Part shown: in pieces, positions 1-8,858 of the stretch
Layout: each line of letters opens with the position of its first letter
Numbering within the stretch: position 1 is the stretch's first letter
Origin: Mycobacterium dioxanotrophicus
GTDB lineage: Bacteria > Actinomycetota > Actinomycetes > Mycobacteriales > Mycobacteriaceae
Length of the DNA: 64,000 nucleotides
NCBI RefSeq assembly: GCF_002157835.1
Contig: NZ_CP020809.1
Location: forward strand, 1,736,001 to 1,800,000
Reading direction: 5' to 3'
Notes under the pieces: generated by a model
Databases searched by the model: none
What the model was told of the DNA's origin: nothing
The model's input: only the letters and a program-made list of their open reading frames with translations
Made by a program: the position numbers and the translations under genes

Positions 1-606
1 CCGGTTCCGAAGGCGGCAAAGTCGCGCTTGCTGCAGGACGGCCGGGACATGTTCTGGTCGATGGCGCCGCTGGTACTGGCGTGTATCGTCCTCGCAGGCA
101 TGCTCGGCATGTGCTCGCTGGCGACCGACGGACCTGGCCGCGGTCCCGCGCCGGTGTACGACGCCGCGGCTGGGCTGCGTGCCGACGCCGACGCCCTCAA
201 GATCCCGCTGCGGGTTCCTCAACTGCCTGCCGGCTGGCAGGCCAATTCCGGTAGCCGCGGCAGCATCGACGGTGGGATGACCCTGCCCGACGGGCAGCGC
301 GGTCGGGCGGTGTGGTCCCGGGTCGGCTACCTCACACCCATCGGGGCTTACCTGAGCCTGACCCAGAGCAACGCCGACGAAACGGCGTTGGTGTCCTCGA
401 TCAAGGCGGGCGGGTATCCGTCGGGAACCCAGAACGTCGACGGCGTGACCTGGGTGGTCTACGAGAGCGAGAGCCCCGAGTCGGTGTGGACGACGCGCCT
501 GCCCGGTCCGGTGCAGATCGCGATCACGGGAGCCGGTGGTACGGATGAGTACCGTACGCTGGCGGAGGCGACGCAGAAGCAGTCGCCACTTCCCGTCAAG
601 CGATAA
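1..606 (+). CDS. DUF4245 domain membrane-anchored protein (5' end cut by window)
   Basis: The reading frame is open to the first base, so the true start lies before the window; a TTG at 28 is possible but unconvincing. One hydrophobic segment (LVLACIVLAGMLGMCSLA) follows a short basic N-terminus, then an extracytoplasmic domain with the DUF4245 features WSRVGYL and GGTDEYRTLAEATQ. This is the family of M. tuberculosis Rv1100, which lies next to the AI-2E permease gene as here. The function is unknown; by topology it is a signal-anchored protein facing the periplasm. It is followed after 16 bases by a hydrolase gene on the same strand. Confidence 0.8.
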   Translation, partial: PVPKAAKSRLLQDGRDMFWSMAPLVLACIVLAGMLGMCSLATDGPGRGPAPVYDAAAGLRADADALKIPLRVPQLPAGWQANSGSRGSIDGGMTLPDGQRGRAVWSRVGYLTPIGAYLSLTQSNADETALVSSIKAGGYPSGTQNVDGVTWVVYESESPESVWTTRLPGPVQIAITGAGGTDEYRTLAEATQKQSPLPVKR

Positions 607-622
607 CGGATGGAGCTGGTGA

Positions 623-1426
623 ATGACCGCACCAGAAGCTGATCTCACCGGTTGGACCGTCGCCCCGTTCTCGGCGGCCGATCAGACCTACGACGTGTAC
701 CGCAAAGGGGAGGGGCCGGGCGTCGTCCTGATCCCGGAAATCCCCGGCCTGCATCCCGGCGTGCTGGCGCTGGGCAATCACCTGGTGGACAACGGCTTCA
801 CCGTCGCCGCCCCGTCACTGTTCGGCACCCCGGGGGCGCCCGCGGTGCGTCCGGGCGCCGTCCCGGTGATGATGAAAGCCTGTGTGACAAAGGAATTCGC
901 GGCCTTTGCGACCAACGCCGACCGGCCCGTCGCGCACTATCTACGGGCGCTGGCGCGGGATCTCAACGCAGGCACACCCGGTAAGGGTGTCGGTGTGATC
1001 GGGCAGTGCTTCACCGGTGGGTTCGCGCTGGCCGCCGCCGTCGACGACAGTGTGCTGGCCCCGGTGCTGAGCCAGCCGTCGGCGCCGATCGCGCTCACCG
1101 CGAAGATGCGCCGCGATCCCGGGCTGTCCGAGGAGGAGCTCAAGATCATCGAGCAACGAGCCGCCACCGACGGTCTGTGTGCGCTCGGCCTGCGCTTCAG
1201 CGAGGACCGCTTGGCGCCCGGTGCGCGGTTCGGGACGCTCAAGTCGCGGCTCGGCGATGCGTTCGAGGTCATCGAGATCGACTCGAAAAAGGGCAATTCG
1301 CATGGGATTTCGCCGATGGCCCACTCGGTGCTCACGGACCAGGTCCGGGAGGTCGACGGGCATCCGGCCTACGAAGCGCGCAAGCGGGTGGTCGAGTTCC
1401 TCAAGACTCGTCTGACGGCGGCGTAG
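623..1426 (+). CDS. Dienelactone hydrolase family protein
   Basis: This 267-residue alpha/beta hydrolase has the dienelactone hydrolase hallmark of a cysteine nucleophile in GQCFTGG (about residues 129-135) and a likely catalytic histidine in NSHGIS near residue 228. The family hydrolyses dienelactones or related esters in the cytosol; the substrate here is not predictable. GGAGCTGG upstream of ATG 623 serves as ribosome binding site. The last 26 bases overlap the 3' end of the convergent AI-2E permease gene. Confidence 0.88.
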   Translation: MTAPEADLTGWTVAPFSAADQTYDVYRKGEGPGVVLIPEIPGLHPGVLALGNHLVDNGFTVAAPSLFGTPGAPAVRPGAVPVMMKACVTKEFAAFATNADRPVAHYLRALARDLNAGTPGKGVGVIGQCFTGGFALAAAVDDSVLAPVLSQPSAPIALTAKMRRDPGLSEEELKIIEQRAATDGLCALGLRFSEDRLAPGARFGTLKSRLGDAFEVIEIDSKKGNSHGISPMAHSVLTDQVREVDGHPAYEARKRVVEFLKTRLTAA

Positions 1427-2594
1427 CGGGTCCGGTGACCGGGGCGGTCTGCTCGCGCGGAGTGGTGGTCTTGGTGGCGCCGGTGCGGAACCGGGACCAC
1501 AACCGCTTGCGGGGCGCCTCCTCGTGCACCTCCAGCTCGACACCCTTGTAGACCGCCAGGTAGACGCTCACGGTGGTGACGATGATGATCATCAGCACCG
1601 GGCCGATCACCAGGCCGAAGAAACCGAACATCGAGATGCCTGCGAAGACCGCCAGCAGCATCAGCGCGGGATCCAGCCGCGCGGCCTTCGGTACCAGGAA
1701 CGGGCGCAACACGTTGTCGATGTTGGTGACGACCAGCAGATGCCACGCCACCACGAAGATGCCGCCGGCGACATTGCCGAAGAACACCATCCCGATGCCG
1801 AACGGGATGGTGACGATGCCGCCGCCGAGCGGGATCACCGACAGCGCGGTCAGCAGGATCGCGAAGATGAAGAACCCTTCGTGAAAGCCGCCGATGTAGA
1901 TCGAGATCGCGCCTGCGACGCCCTGGCACAGCGCGATGACGAACTGACCTTTGACCGTGCCCTTGACCATCGCGCCGGTCTTGGCCAGGTACAGGTCGGT
2001 GATCTCCTCGCCCAGCGGGTTGAGCCGACGGATCAGCGTGATCACGCTGTCCTGGTTGACCAGCAGCGATATGAATACGTACAGGAAGATGATCGACGAC
2101 GTGATGGCGCCGACCATCCCGCCGACCGCCCCCTGCAGCACGCTGAGCAGCCATTCGCCGATCCGCTGCGACAGCGTGACGATGCTGCCGCGCAACGATT
2201 CCGCGGTGACGTGGATGTGCAGGAACGGCACGCGCTCCAGCAGCGAGTTGATCAGATCGAGGGTGCGGGTGCCCAGCGTGCTCAGGTCCGTCGCCGCCAC
2301 CCAGTTGCTGACCGCGTTGACCATCTGGGTGACCTGCACGATGCCGAGGAAGACCAGCAGCGACACCGGCACGATCAACAGCAACAGCGCCCACAGCAGG
2401 GTCAGGGTGGCCGACAGTCCGGTGCCGAACCGGCGCAGCAGTCGGTGATACAGCGGGGAGAACAGGTAGGCGCCGACGGCGGCCATCACGATCAGGATGA
2501 AGAAACTGCGCAAGAAGTAGGCGCCGAGCAACAGTGCGATGACGGTGGTGACCGCCAATGCGCGTCTCTGGGTGAGCGTGAATTGGTTGTCCAT
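1401..2594 (-). CDS. AI-2E family transporter (Rv1101c-type permease)
   Basis: The 397-residue protein has about eight hydrophobic segments in the arrangement of the AI-2E/PerM exporter family: a pair near the N-terminus (residues 14-80), a long soluble loop (about 85-150), then a cluster of membrane helices including GGGIVTIPFGIGMVFFG. The tail beyond residue 350 is charged. The substrate is unknown; the family name comes from E. coli TqsA and does not imply quorum sensing here. A good ribosome binding site (GGAAAGG) precedes ATG 2594. Confidence 0.88.
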   Translation of the reverse strand: MDNQFTLTQRRALAVTTVIALLLGAYFLRSFFILIVMAAVGAYLFSPLYHRLLRRFGTGLSATLTLLWALLLLIVPVSLLVFLGIVQVTQMVNAVSNWVAATDLSTLGTRTLDLINSLLERVPFLHIHVTAESLRGSIVTLSQRIGEWLLSVLQGAVGGMVGAITSSIIFLYVFISLLVNQDSVITLIRRLNPLGEEITDLYLAKTGAMVKGTVKGQFVIALCQGVAGAISIYIGGFHEGFFIFAILLTALSVIPLGGGIVTIPFGIGMVFFGNVAGGIFVVAWHLLVVTNIDNVLRPFLVPKAARLDPALMLLAVFAGISMFGFFGLVIGPVLMIIIVTTVSVYLAVYKGVELEVHEEAPRKRLWSRFRTGATKTTTPREQTAPVTGPATPPSDES

Positions 2595-2651
2595 GCCGCC
2601 TTTCCCGCCGTTGCGCTGACCTTATCGTCCGGCGGGGGCGGCGTTCGGCGG

Positions 2652-3416
2652 CTACGCCCCGGCGAGTTTCATGACGTGGCCCAGCACGTCGGGGTAGCGC
2701 TTGAGATGTGCTCCGCCGTTGAGATCGATGACCTCACCGGTCAGCCACGACGCCTGCGGTGAACAGATGAACACCACGGCCGCGGCGATGTCCTGCGGAG
2801 TGCCGGCGCGGCCCAACGCGGTGTTCTCGACGTAGTCCTCGACCACGCCCGGAATCATCGCGGCGGGCTCGGTCAGCGGCGTGTGCACGAATCCCGGTGC
2901 GATGGCGTTGACCCGGATACCGCGCGGACCCAGTTCGAGGGCCGCGACCTGGGTCAGCATCGACAACCCGGCCTTGGCTGCGCAGTACGCGCTCATCCCG
3001 GCTGCGGGCTGGCGCCCGTTCAGCGACGAGATCGATACCAGCACACCGCCTTCCGGCAATCGCTTACCGGCATGCTTGGCGACGATGAATCCGCCGGTGA
3101 GGCAGACGTCGATGACCGAGCGGAACTGGTCGACGGGCATGTCGGTGATGAGCCCGACATTGCTGAACCCTGCGCAGTTGACCACGGCGTCGATCGGGCC
3201 CACTTCGGCGAACAGGCGCTGCACCGACTCCTCGTCGGTGACCTCGACGTGGCCGCTGGTGTGTGGTCGGCCGAGTTGGGCGGCCCGGGTGGCGGCGCCG
3301 TCGGCATTGCGGTCGGCCAGCACCACGCGGCAGCCGTCCTCGGCCAGTGCCTGCGCACTGGCCCACCCGATGCCGGACGCGGCCCCGATGACCAGTGCGA
3401 CCCGTTGGCCGGTCAT
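2652..3416 (-). CDS. Short-chain dehydrogenase/reductase
   Basis: This 254-residue classical SDR has the NAD(P)-binding motif VIGAASGIGWA at the N-terminus, NCAGFSN near residue 80, a catalytic serine in SISSLN, and YCAAK as the active-site Tyr-x-x-x-Lys. The open frame extends further upstream, but homology begins at MTGQRVALVIG, and this ATG (3416) overlaps the TGA of the upstream epimerase gene (ATGA at 3413-3416), which indicates translational coupling. Because the upstream gene carries a KstR-type operator, this enzyme is plausibly part of steroid metabolism; the substrate is inferred only. Confidence 0.9.
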   Translation of the reverse strand: MTGQRVALVIGAASGIGWASAQALAEDGCRVVLADRNADGAATRAAQLGRPHTSGHVEVTDEESVQRLFAEVGPIDAVVNCAGFSNVGLITDMPVDQFRSVIDVCLTGGFIVAKHAGKRLPEGGVLVSISSLNGRQPAAGMSAYCAAKAGLSMLTQVAALELGPRGIRVNAIAPGFVHTPLTEPAAMIPGVVEDYVENTALGRAGTPQDIAAAVVFICSPQASWLTGEVIDLNGGAHLKRYPDVLGHVMKLAGA

Positions 3417-4489
3417 GCGTCGGCCATATCCGGAGTCGGGTCGCCCCACTTCTTGGCTATCGCGTTCCACACGTCGGCGTACCGGCCCGGATAGTCCCTG
3501 TATGCGGACTTCGACCGCAGGAACCCCCGGATCAATGGTGCAGCCAAGCCGATCGGCAAGCGTTTCCATCCGGCGTTGGCGCTGGTGTCGGCGAGCAGTT
3601 GGCTCCAGGAGTGATGCTGGAAGCCGAGCACTTCCTGTGCGCGGGTGGTGTCCATCCAGTCGGTGGCGAACCACGCCGTGTCACTGGCCGGGTCGCCGGG
3701 CCGGCCGAGAGGCAGGCCGCCCCTGATTCTCATGGCGGCGGCCGCCTGGGAGCCGACTGCCGACTGGGTGTGCCGATGCGTCTCGGGATCGCCGCCGATC
3801 AGCAGCACTTCACGGTTGGCGTCCTCGGTCGTGGTGGCCTTGGCGAACGCGTCCGCGACGTCACGCACGTCGACGGTCTGCAGACGTCCGTCGGCGGGCA
3901 GCACACTTTCGAACGAGATCAGGTCGACGTCGATGTCGAGACTGAACTCGGAGCTCATCACCCCGCCCAGCCGCAGGATCAGCCAGTCCAGCGTGGACGC
4001 CCGGACCAGGGCTTCAGCCTCGACCTTGTGGGCGCCGTAGATGTCGGACGGGTTGGTCGGGGTGTCCGCGGTCAGCACATCGGTGATCCGATGCGGATTG
4101 CGGGCACCGTAGACGGCAACGCTGGAGGCCTGCACGAACCGTGGTCGTTGGGCCTGCGCCTCGGCCGCTCGCAACAATGCCGCGGTGGCCTCGACGTTGA
4201 CCTTGCGGGCCAGGCCGCGGCGCATATAGCAGAACGGCGGGATGATGGCCGCGAGGTGAATGATGGCGGCAGGGGAGACCTCGGCGACGAGCGCGTCGAC
4301 AGCCGAGGTGTCGGTCAGGTCGGCCCATCGGACCCGCACGCCGGACGGTAGCTGGGCGGCGGCCTTCCGGTTGGCCGCCATGTCGAGATCGGTCGCCACG
4401 ACCTCGCGTCCCGAGGCGGCCAGTGTTTGCACGACCTTGGATCCGACCAGTCCGAACGCGCCGGTCACCAGAACGGTTTCTCCCGACAT
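3413..4489 (-). CDS. NAD-dependent epimerase/dehydratase (steroid-dehydrogenase-like extended SDR)
   Basis: This 358-residue extended SDR has the Rossmann motif VTGAFGLVGSKV at the N-terminus and the catalytic YGAHK about halfway, as in 3beta-HSD-like and NAD-sugar epimerase families. The start at ATG 4489 is chosen because AGGAGG lies just upstream; a longer frame exists but would bury this site. The gene is first in a two-gene operon with the SDR at 2652. A 14-bp match to the KstR operator consensus lies 12 bases before the start, so regulation by the cholesterol-catabolism repressor is likely. Confidence 0.87.
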   Translation of the reverse strand: MSGETVLVTGAFGLVGSKVVQTLAASGREVVATDLDMAANRKAAAQLPSGVRVRWADLTDTSAVDALVAEVSPAAIIHLAAIIPPFCYMRRGLARKVNVEATAALLRAAEAQAQRPRFVQASSVAVYGARNPHRITDVLTADTPTNPSDIYGAHKVEAEALVRASTLDWLILRLGGVMSSEFSLDIDVDLISFESVLPADGRLQTVDVRDVADAFAKATTTEDANREVLLIGGDPETHRHTQSAVGSQAAAAMRIRGGLPLGRPGDPASDTAWFATDWMDTTRAQEVLGFQHHSWSQLLADTSANAGWKRLPIGLAAPLIRGFLRSKSAYRDYPGRYADVWNAIAKKWGDPTPDMADA

Positions 4490-4501
4490 GGACCTCCTCG
4501 C

Positions 4502-4515
4502 TAGAACGTGTTGCA
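4502..4515. promoter_or_regulatory. KstR-type operator
   Basis: TAGAACGTGTTGCA matches the published KstR consensus TnnAACnnGTTnnA at all six defined core bases and both outer T/A positions. It sits 12 bases upstream of the epimerase start codon. KstR is the TetR-family repressor of mycobacterial cholesterol catabolism genes. Confidence 0.65.
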
Positions 4516-4886
4516 ACAGTAGCGAACCGCGCTGTGGTGCGCGTCACCATCACCGACGCGGATTCTGCAGGCCGCCGGGCCATCATTCGCTTGCCGCCCC
4601 TCAGCAACCTGTCAACGTGGACTGCGCTGGGCAGGGGATCAGTACGGCGAACGTAGACGACGTTGCCGTGGATGCATGAGATCTGGATCACTATCGGCGC
4701 CGGAATGTGACGGCCCGCGCCGCGCCGCCGATTCTGTGACGATTTGCCCGACGACCATTCATATTTCGATTTGTCAGTTTGCCTGATGTGTCTGCATTGT
4801 GGCTGTGGAGAAGAAAAGAAAACGAGCAGATCGCAGGTGATTGTGATGTACTCGGTTGCACTCGTCGACAATTGGGGAGGTGCGGA
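4516..4886. other. Intergenic region, no gene recognised
   Basis: This 371-base gap separates the divergent epimerase and the small hypothetical gene. It is AT-richer than its neighbours around 4740-4870. I see no convincing ORF, RNA gene or repeat; it must hold the promoters of both flanking genes. Confidence 0.6.
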
Positions 4887-5162
4887 ATGTCAGAAGATGT
4901 CGTAGCGGGGGTTAACGACAGCGGATCGGAACAGGTTGCCGGTCAGATAGCTGTGGGCACACCGGTCACGGTGTATCCCGGAACCGACGATGCCCTACAT
5001 GGGGTCGTTGTCGAGGACTTCGCGGATCTGGCAGGCACCGCCGTCGAGATCGCCGGTGAACGGATCGTGGGCCCGGCCCGACGGTGGGCCGTCAACCTCG
5101 ACGACGGCGGCTTGGTGTTCGTCGACGACGACAGCATCGCCGCCGACCCACAACTGGCCTGA
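4887..5162 (+). CDS. Small acidic hypothetical protein
   Basis: This is a 91-residue protein beginning MSEDVVAGVND, with no signal peptide or membrane helix. It is acidic and beta-rich by eye (TPVTVYPGTDDALHG, RWAVNLDDGGLVFVDDD), reminiscent of a small SH3-like or barrel domain, but I do not recognise a family. The start is fixed by GGGGAGGTGC before ATG 4887; a longer frame from 4779 lacks such a site. It ends three bases before the convergent P450 gene. Confidence 0.7.
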   Translation: MSEDVVAGVNDSGSEQVAGQIAVGTPVTVYPGTDDALHGVVVEDFADLAGTAVEIAGERIVGPARRWAVNLDDGGLVFVDDDSIAADPQLA

Positions 5163-5165
5163 GCC

Positions 5166-6359
5166 TCACCGCACGATCAGCGGCAGTCGGCTCAGCCGGC
5201 GCACCAGCAGGCTGGGGAGCCATTCGGCGTCCCCGGTCGGCTCGATGACGCCCCCGTTCGCCAGCACCTGCGATATCACGATCCGCGCCTCAAGCCGCGC
5301 CAGCGCGGCGCCCACACAAAAGTGCGCACCCCTCCCGAACGCCAGGTGGCCCTTGGCGTTGGCACGATCCATGCGGAACTCGTGCGGATTCTCGAACGCC
5401 GCCGGATCCCTGTTGGCCGCACCCCACAGCAGCAGGAGATGAGATCCGGCCGGCATGGGCGTCCCCGCCAGCGTCGTATCTGCCAGTACGTGCCGGAAGT
5501 GGCCCCGAAACGGTGACTCGTACCGCAGCACCTCCTCCAGGAACACCGGCGTCAGAACCGCGTCGCGGCGCAGCCGGTCGGCGACGTCAGGCCGGTGCGC
5601 CAGGACCTGTACGGCGCTGCCGATCAGCGACGCCGTGGACTCCGCGCCGGCGCTGACCAACTGGATCAGCATGAACGCGGCGGTATCGGTGCCCAACCGC
5701 TCCGTCGCGCAATACGTCGCGAAATCGCCCAGCAGATCGTCTCCCGGGTTCGCCGCGGCCCGCCCGAACTGTTCGACCAGGTAACCCCCGAGCTCGACCG
5801 CCGCGATACCCGCCGCCGTCAGCTGGTCCTGATCGACCAGACCGTCCAGCAGCTGCGTGCTGGCGTACGCCCAGGTGACCAGCTGATCGGCATCGGCGGC
5901 CGGCAGCCCGAGCAGCCGCGCCACCACCAGCATGGGCAACCGGTCGGCCACGGTGGCCATCCAGTCGAAGTCTCCGGTCGGGAGCAGCTCTGCCGCGGTC
6001 GCGGCGATGAACGGCTCGAGCTCGCGTATGCGTTTGGCCACCAGCCGGGGCAACACCAGCTTGCGGTGGGTGGCGTGGATCGGATCGTCGGCGGTCGCCA
6101 GCACGTGCGTGGCACCGCCCGGACCTTCCATGGTGAACTCGGCGATCGTGCCGTCCGGTTGATGCCACATCGTGGCGGTCAGGTTCGACGAGAAGTCCTG
6201 CGGACGGCCGGTGGCCTCGACGACGGCTTCGAATGATGTCGCGGCGTAGAACCCCGATTCACCGATGCGCGCTACAGCGTCCTCGGCGCGCATGCGGTCG
6301 TAGAGGGCGTAGGGGTTCTGCAGAGCGGCCCGGTCGAAGAGTTCATGTGCCAGGAGCAT
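5166..6359 (-). CDS. Cytochrome P450
   Basis: This 397-residue bacterial P450 shows the I-helix segment SAGAESTASL (Ser where Thr is usual after the acidic residue), the K-helix ExxR in EEVLRYESPFR, and the heme-ligand loop FGRGAHFCVGAALAR. It would hydroxylate a small, probably lipophilic substrate with separate ferredoxin and reductase. Homology starts at MLLAHELFDRAAL, which supports ATG 6359; upstream ATGs at 6416 and 6464 would add an unrelated leader. A TetR gene is divergently placed and probably controls it. Confidence 0.9.
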   Translation of the reverse strand: MLLAHELFDRAALQNPYALYDRMRAEDAVARIGESGFYAATSFEAVVEATGRPQDFSSNLTATMWHQPDGTIAEFTMEGPGGATHVLATADDPIHATHRKLVLPRLVAKRIRELEPFIAATAAELLPTGDFDWMATVADRLPMLVVARLLGLPAADADQLVTWAYASTQLLDGLVDQDQLTAAGIAAVELGGYLVEQFGRAAANPGDDLLGDFATYCATERLGTDTAAFMLIQLVSAGAESTASLIGSAVQVLAHRPDVADRLRRDAVLTPVFLEEVLRYESPFRGHFRHVLADTTLAGTPMPAGSHLLLLWGAANRDPAAFENPHEFRMDRANAKGHLAFGRGAHFCVGAALARLEARIVISQVLANGGVIEPTGDAEWLPSLLVRRLSRLPLIVR

Positions 6360-6478
6360 TGCCCCAGGTTGACCGCCTGTTTCGGAGCCGTCAACGGATC
6401 GGCACGAAGTTGACATGCCGCTGCGGCGATGCGCGGTGACTGCCGTCTCAGCAGGTGCGGGCATGCTGCGTCGATGCT

Positions 6479-6511
6479 GAGATCAATCTCTGTTTGTGTC
6501 TCAAACTGAGA
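6479..6511. promoter_or_regulatory. Two palindromes between P450 and tetR (candidate TetR operators)
   Basis: GAGAT-CA-ATCTC (6479-6490) and TCTCA-AAC-TGAGA (6499-6511) are two perfect short inverted repeats sharing the GAGA/TCTC half-site, 20 bases apart centre to centre. The second ends 13 bases before the tetR start codon, a typical position for autorepression. Confidence 0.5.
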
Positions 6512-6524
6512 TAGCGTTGCTGCC

Positions 6525-7076
6525 ATGTCTCGACGTGGCGAGGACTGGTTGGTCGGTGGTGACCGGCGTGCGCACGCCGCCGAGCGCATCTATGCCGCAG
6601 CCACGGAGCTGGTGGCCCGCGACGGTCTCGACTCCCTCGACATCGACGCCATCGCCGCGCATGTGCACTGCTCACGGGCGACGGTGTACCGGCACGCCGG
6701 TGGTAAGTCCGAGATCCGCGACGCCGTGCTGTCCCGGTTGGCCGCCAGGATCGTCGAAGAGGTCCGGGGTCAGGTGAACGGGCTCGCCGGGCCGGACCGG
6801 GTCGTGACGGCGGTGGTCGTGGCGCTGCGGCTCATCCGGTCGGATCCCATGGCCGACCTGCTCCTGACCTCGCTGCGCGCCGGCAATGGGGCTGTGTTGA
6901 CCGAATCACGCGTCCCCACGGCGTTCGCCACCGAACTGAGCGGCCTCGCTGAGAACGATCCCGCTGCGGCGGCCTGGATCGTGCGCCTGGCGTTGTCACT
7001 ACTGGTCTGGCCGGGCGCCGACGCGGGCGCCGAGCACGAGATGCTGCGCCGGTTCGTCGTGCCCGCGTTCGCCTAA
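6525..7076 (+). CDS. TetR/AcrR family transcriptional regulator
   Basis: This 183-residue regulator has a TetR helix-turn-helix at residues 18-63 (AATELVARDG, then IAAHVHCSRATVYRHAGGK) followed by an all-helical ligand domain of unrecognised specificity. It lies divergent to the P450 gene, with inverted repeats between them, so it most likely represses the P450 and itself. Its 3' end overlaps the convergent formylglycine-generating enzyme gene by four bases. Confidence 0.88.
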   Translation: MSRRGEDWLVGGDRRAHAAERIYAAATELVARDGLDSLDIDAIAAHVHCSRATVYRHAGGKSEIRDAVLSRLAARIVEEVRGQVNGLAGPDRVVTAVVVALRLIRSDPMADLLLTSLRAGNGAVLTESRVPTAFATELSGLAENDPAAAAWIVRLALSLLVWPGADAGAEHEMLRRFVVPAFA

Positions 7077-7960
7077 AGGCGCTTGACGCAGCGAAAACCG
7101 ATGTGGCTCATACCGGTATCGACCATCTGCGGCCGCCGTGCTGCGGGCCGGTACCGCATGCAGTAGCTGTCGGCGCACAGGAACGATCCGCCCTTGATCA
7201 CCTTGCGGCCGATTTGGAACTGCGGCTGATTCGGATCGTAACTGTCTGCTGCACAGCATGATTGAGTCGACCGGTCGGCGCCGTACCAGTCGCTGGTCCA
7301 CTCCCAGACATTGCCGGCCATGTCGAACAGCTCGTAACCGTTGGGTGGGAAGCTCCCCACCGGTTTGGTGGTGCCGTATCCGGTTTCGGGCAGGTACGGG
7401 AATTCGCCGTGCCAGTAGTTGGCCAGCTGCTGTCCGGGCTGCTCCGGCTCGTCACCCCAGGTGTAGGCCGCGCCGGCCAGCCCGCCGCGGGCCGCGGTCT
7501 CCCATTCGGCCTCGGTGGGCAGGGCCAGTCCGGCCCAGCCGGCGTAGGCCTCGGCGTCCTCGTAGGCGACGTGCACCACAGGGTGGGTCTCCCGTCCCCG
7601 CAGTGACGACCGCGGCCCGCGCGGGTGGTTCCAGCACGCGCCCGGCGTCCACTGCCACCACAGGTTGAGGTGCCGGTCCACCGGGCCCGGGGTCCGATGG
7701 AACACCATCGATCCCGGCACCAGATTCTCCGGCGGCGCATCGGGGAAGTCGGCAGGGTTCAGTGCGCGTTCGGCGACCGTCACATAGCCCGTCGCTGAAA
7801 CAAACTGGGCGAATTGATCATTCGTCACCTGGTGCGACTGGATCCAGAAGCCGCCGGTCTCGACCGGCCGCACCGGGCCTTCCTCGGCATAGTGCCGGTC
7901 GGAGCCGAGCAGGGTGGTCTGCGCCGGTATCCAGACCAGATCGGTGTCGGGCTCAGTCAA
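7073..7960 (-). CDS. Formylglycine-generating enzyme (sulfatase-modifying factor)
   Basis: This 295-residue enzyme converts the active-site cysteine of type I sulfatases to C-alpha-formylglycine using O2 and copper. Seen in sequence: the FGE-sulfatase fold from VWIPAQTTLLGSD, PTEAEWETAARGG, MAGNVWEWTSDWYG, and the C-terminal GGSFLCADSYCMRYR, whose two cysteines (C-x4-C) are the metal-binding catalytic pair. The start is TTG 7960, overlapping the stop of the HAD gene; the longer frame has no homology. It is the last gene of a four-gene operon that also encodes its two presumed substrates, sulfatases with the CTAGR recognition motif. Confidence 0.92.
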   Translation of the reverse strand: MTEPDTDLVWIPAQTTLLGSDRHYAEEGPVRPVETGGFWIQSHQVTNDQFAQFVSATGYVTVAERALNPADFPDAPPENLVPGSMVFHRTPGPVDRHLNLWWQWTPGACWNHPRGPRSSLRGRETHPVVHVAYEDAEAYAGWAGLALPTEAEWETAARGGLAGAAYTWGDEPEQPGQQLANYWHGEFPYLPETGYGTTKPVGSFPPNGYELFDMAGNVWEWTSDWYGADRSTQSCCAADSYDPNQPQFQIGRKVIKGGSFLCADSYCMRYRPAARRPQMVDTGMSHIGFRCVKRL

Positions 7961-8858
7961 AGATCCGCGCCCAGTCGTCGCGCATGCTCGCCACCGGCCA
8001 GCCGCGGTCAGCGGCCAGCGCCAGCGCTCTCTCCGCACCTGCGGTGTATTCGAATTCGCGCTCGGCGTCGTCGTGGCGCACCAGCATGCTCAACGACGGT
8101 CCGGCACCTGCACTGGTGTACTCGAGCATTTCGATGTCGCCGTTGGAGTTGCCTGCCGCGAAGATCGGCCGCCTGCCGACCCGGCCCCAGATGCGTACCG
8201 GCTTGACCGGCCCGTCGTCCAGGAACTCCGGTGTCGCCGTGGTTTTGAGGTGCCCGTCGACGAAGTCGAGTCCCACCGAGCTGCCGATGACGCGTTCCGG
8301 TGGTATCCCGTACATCGCTGTGGTGACCGGACGCATGAAGTCCCGGCCGCCGCCCGACGCGATGTAGGTGGTGAAGCCGTTGGCCTCGAGGTAGCGCAGC
8401 AACTCGACCATCGGACCGTAGCCACATGAGGTGTACGGCCGCTTCAGTGTCGGATGCTGCGCGTCGGCGAAGAACGCCTTGACGCACTCGGCGTGGTCCT
8501 CGACCGGCAGGCCGGCATAGGCCGAAAGGATACCTCCGGCAAGGACTTTGAGTGCCGAGTCGTCACCGTTGTAATGCTTGGTGACGGCGTCGCCGAACCA
8601 GCCGAGGTCACCGGCTGCGGCCGCGGCGTAGGGCTGCTCGCTGGCGAGTGCTGGGTCGGCCGCGGCTTGTTCGGCCAGCCTGCGCACCAGAAAATCCAGC
8701 TGGATGTAGGCCGGCTTCTCGCACCACAGCGTGCCGTCGTTGTCGAACACCGCGACCCGGTCCTCAGGCGCGACTTCGGTGGTGGCCCGGCCGGTGAAGT
8801 CGACGATCGCCTCCTTCACCGGCCCGTCTTTCCACGACTCCAGTAGTGCCACGCTCAC
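7953..8858 (-). CDS. HAD superfamily hydrolase (phosphoserine-phosphatase-like)
   Basis: This 301-residue protein has HAD motif I in VAVFDNDGTLW, motif II in IASGGGRDF, and motif IV in GNSNGDIEML, so it should be a phosphohydrolase with an aspartyl-phosphate intermediate. The start is GTG 8858, overlapping the TGA of the upstream sulfatase (GTGA, 8855-8858); its own stop overlaps the FGE start. It has no signal peptide. A phosphatase between a sulfatase and its maturase suggests action on the same substrate or on the desulfated product, but that is inference. Confidence 0.85.
   Translation of the reverse strand: MSVALLESWKDGPVKEAIVDFTGRATTEVAPEDRVAVFDNDGTLWCEKPAYIQLDFLVRRLAEQAAADPALASEQPYAAAAAGDLGWFGDAVTKHYNGDDSALKVLAGGILSAYAGLPVEDHAECVKAFFADAQHPTLKRPYTSCGYGPMVELLRYLEANGFTTYIASGGGRDFMRPVTTAMYGIPPERVIGSSVGLDFVDGHLKTTATPEFLDDGPVKPVRIWGRVGRRPIFAAGNSNGDIEMLEYTSAGAGPSLSMLVRHDDAEREFEYTAGAERALALAADRGWPVASMRDDWARIFD

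Noticed and set aside
1524..2762. 412-codon plus-strand frame opposite the AI-2E gene
   Set aside because: The composition is His/Asp/Gln-rich as expected from the complement of a membrane protein gene; the minus strand has the membrane helices.
4490..4871. Minus-strand frame extending past the epimerase start and another in a second frame (4014-4871)
   Set aside because: The AGGAGG ribosome binding site and Rossmann start place the gene start at 4489; the other frame overlaps the epimerase out of frame.
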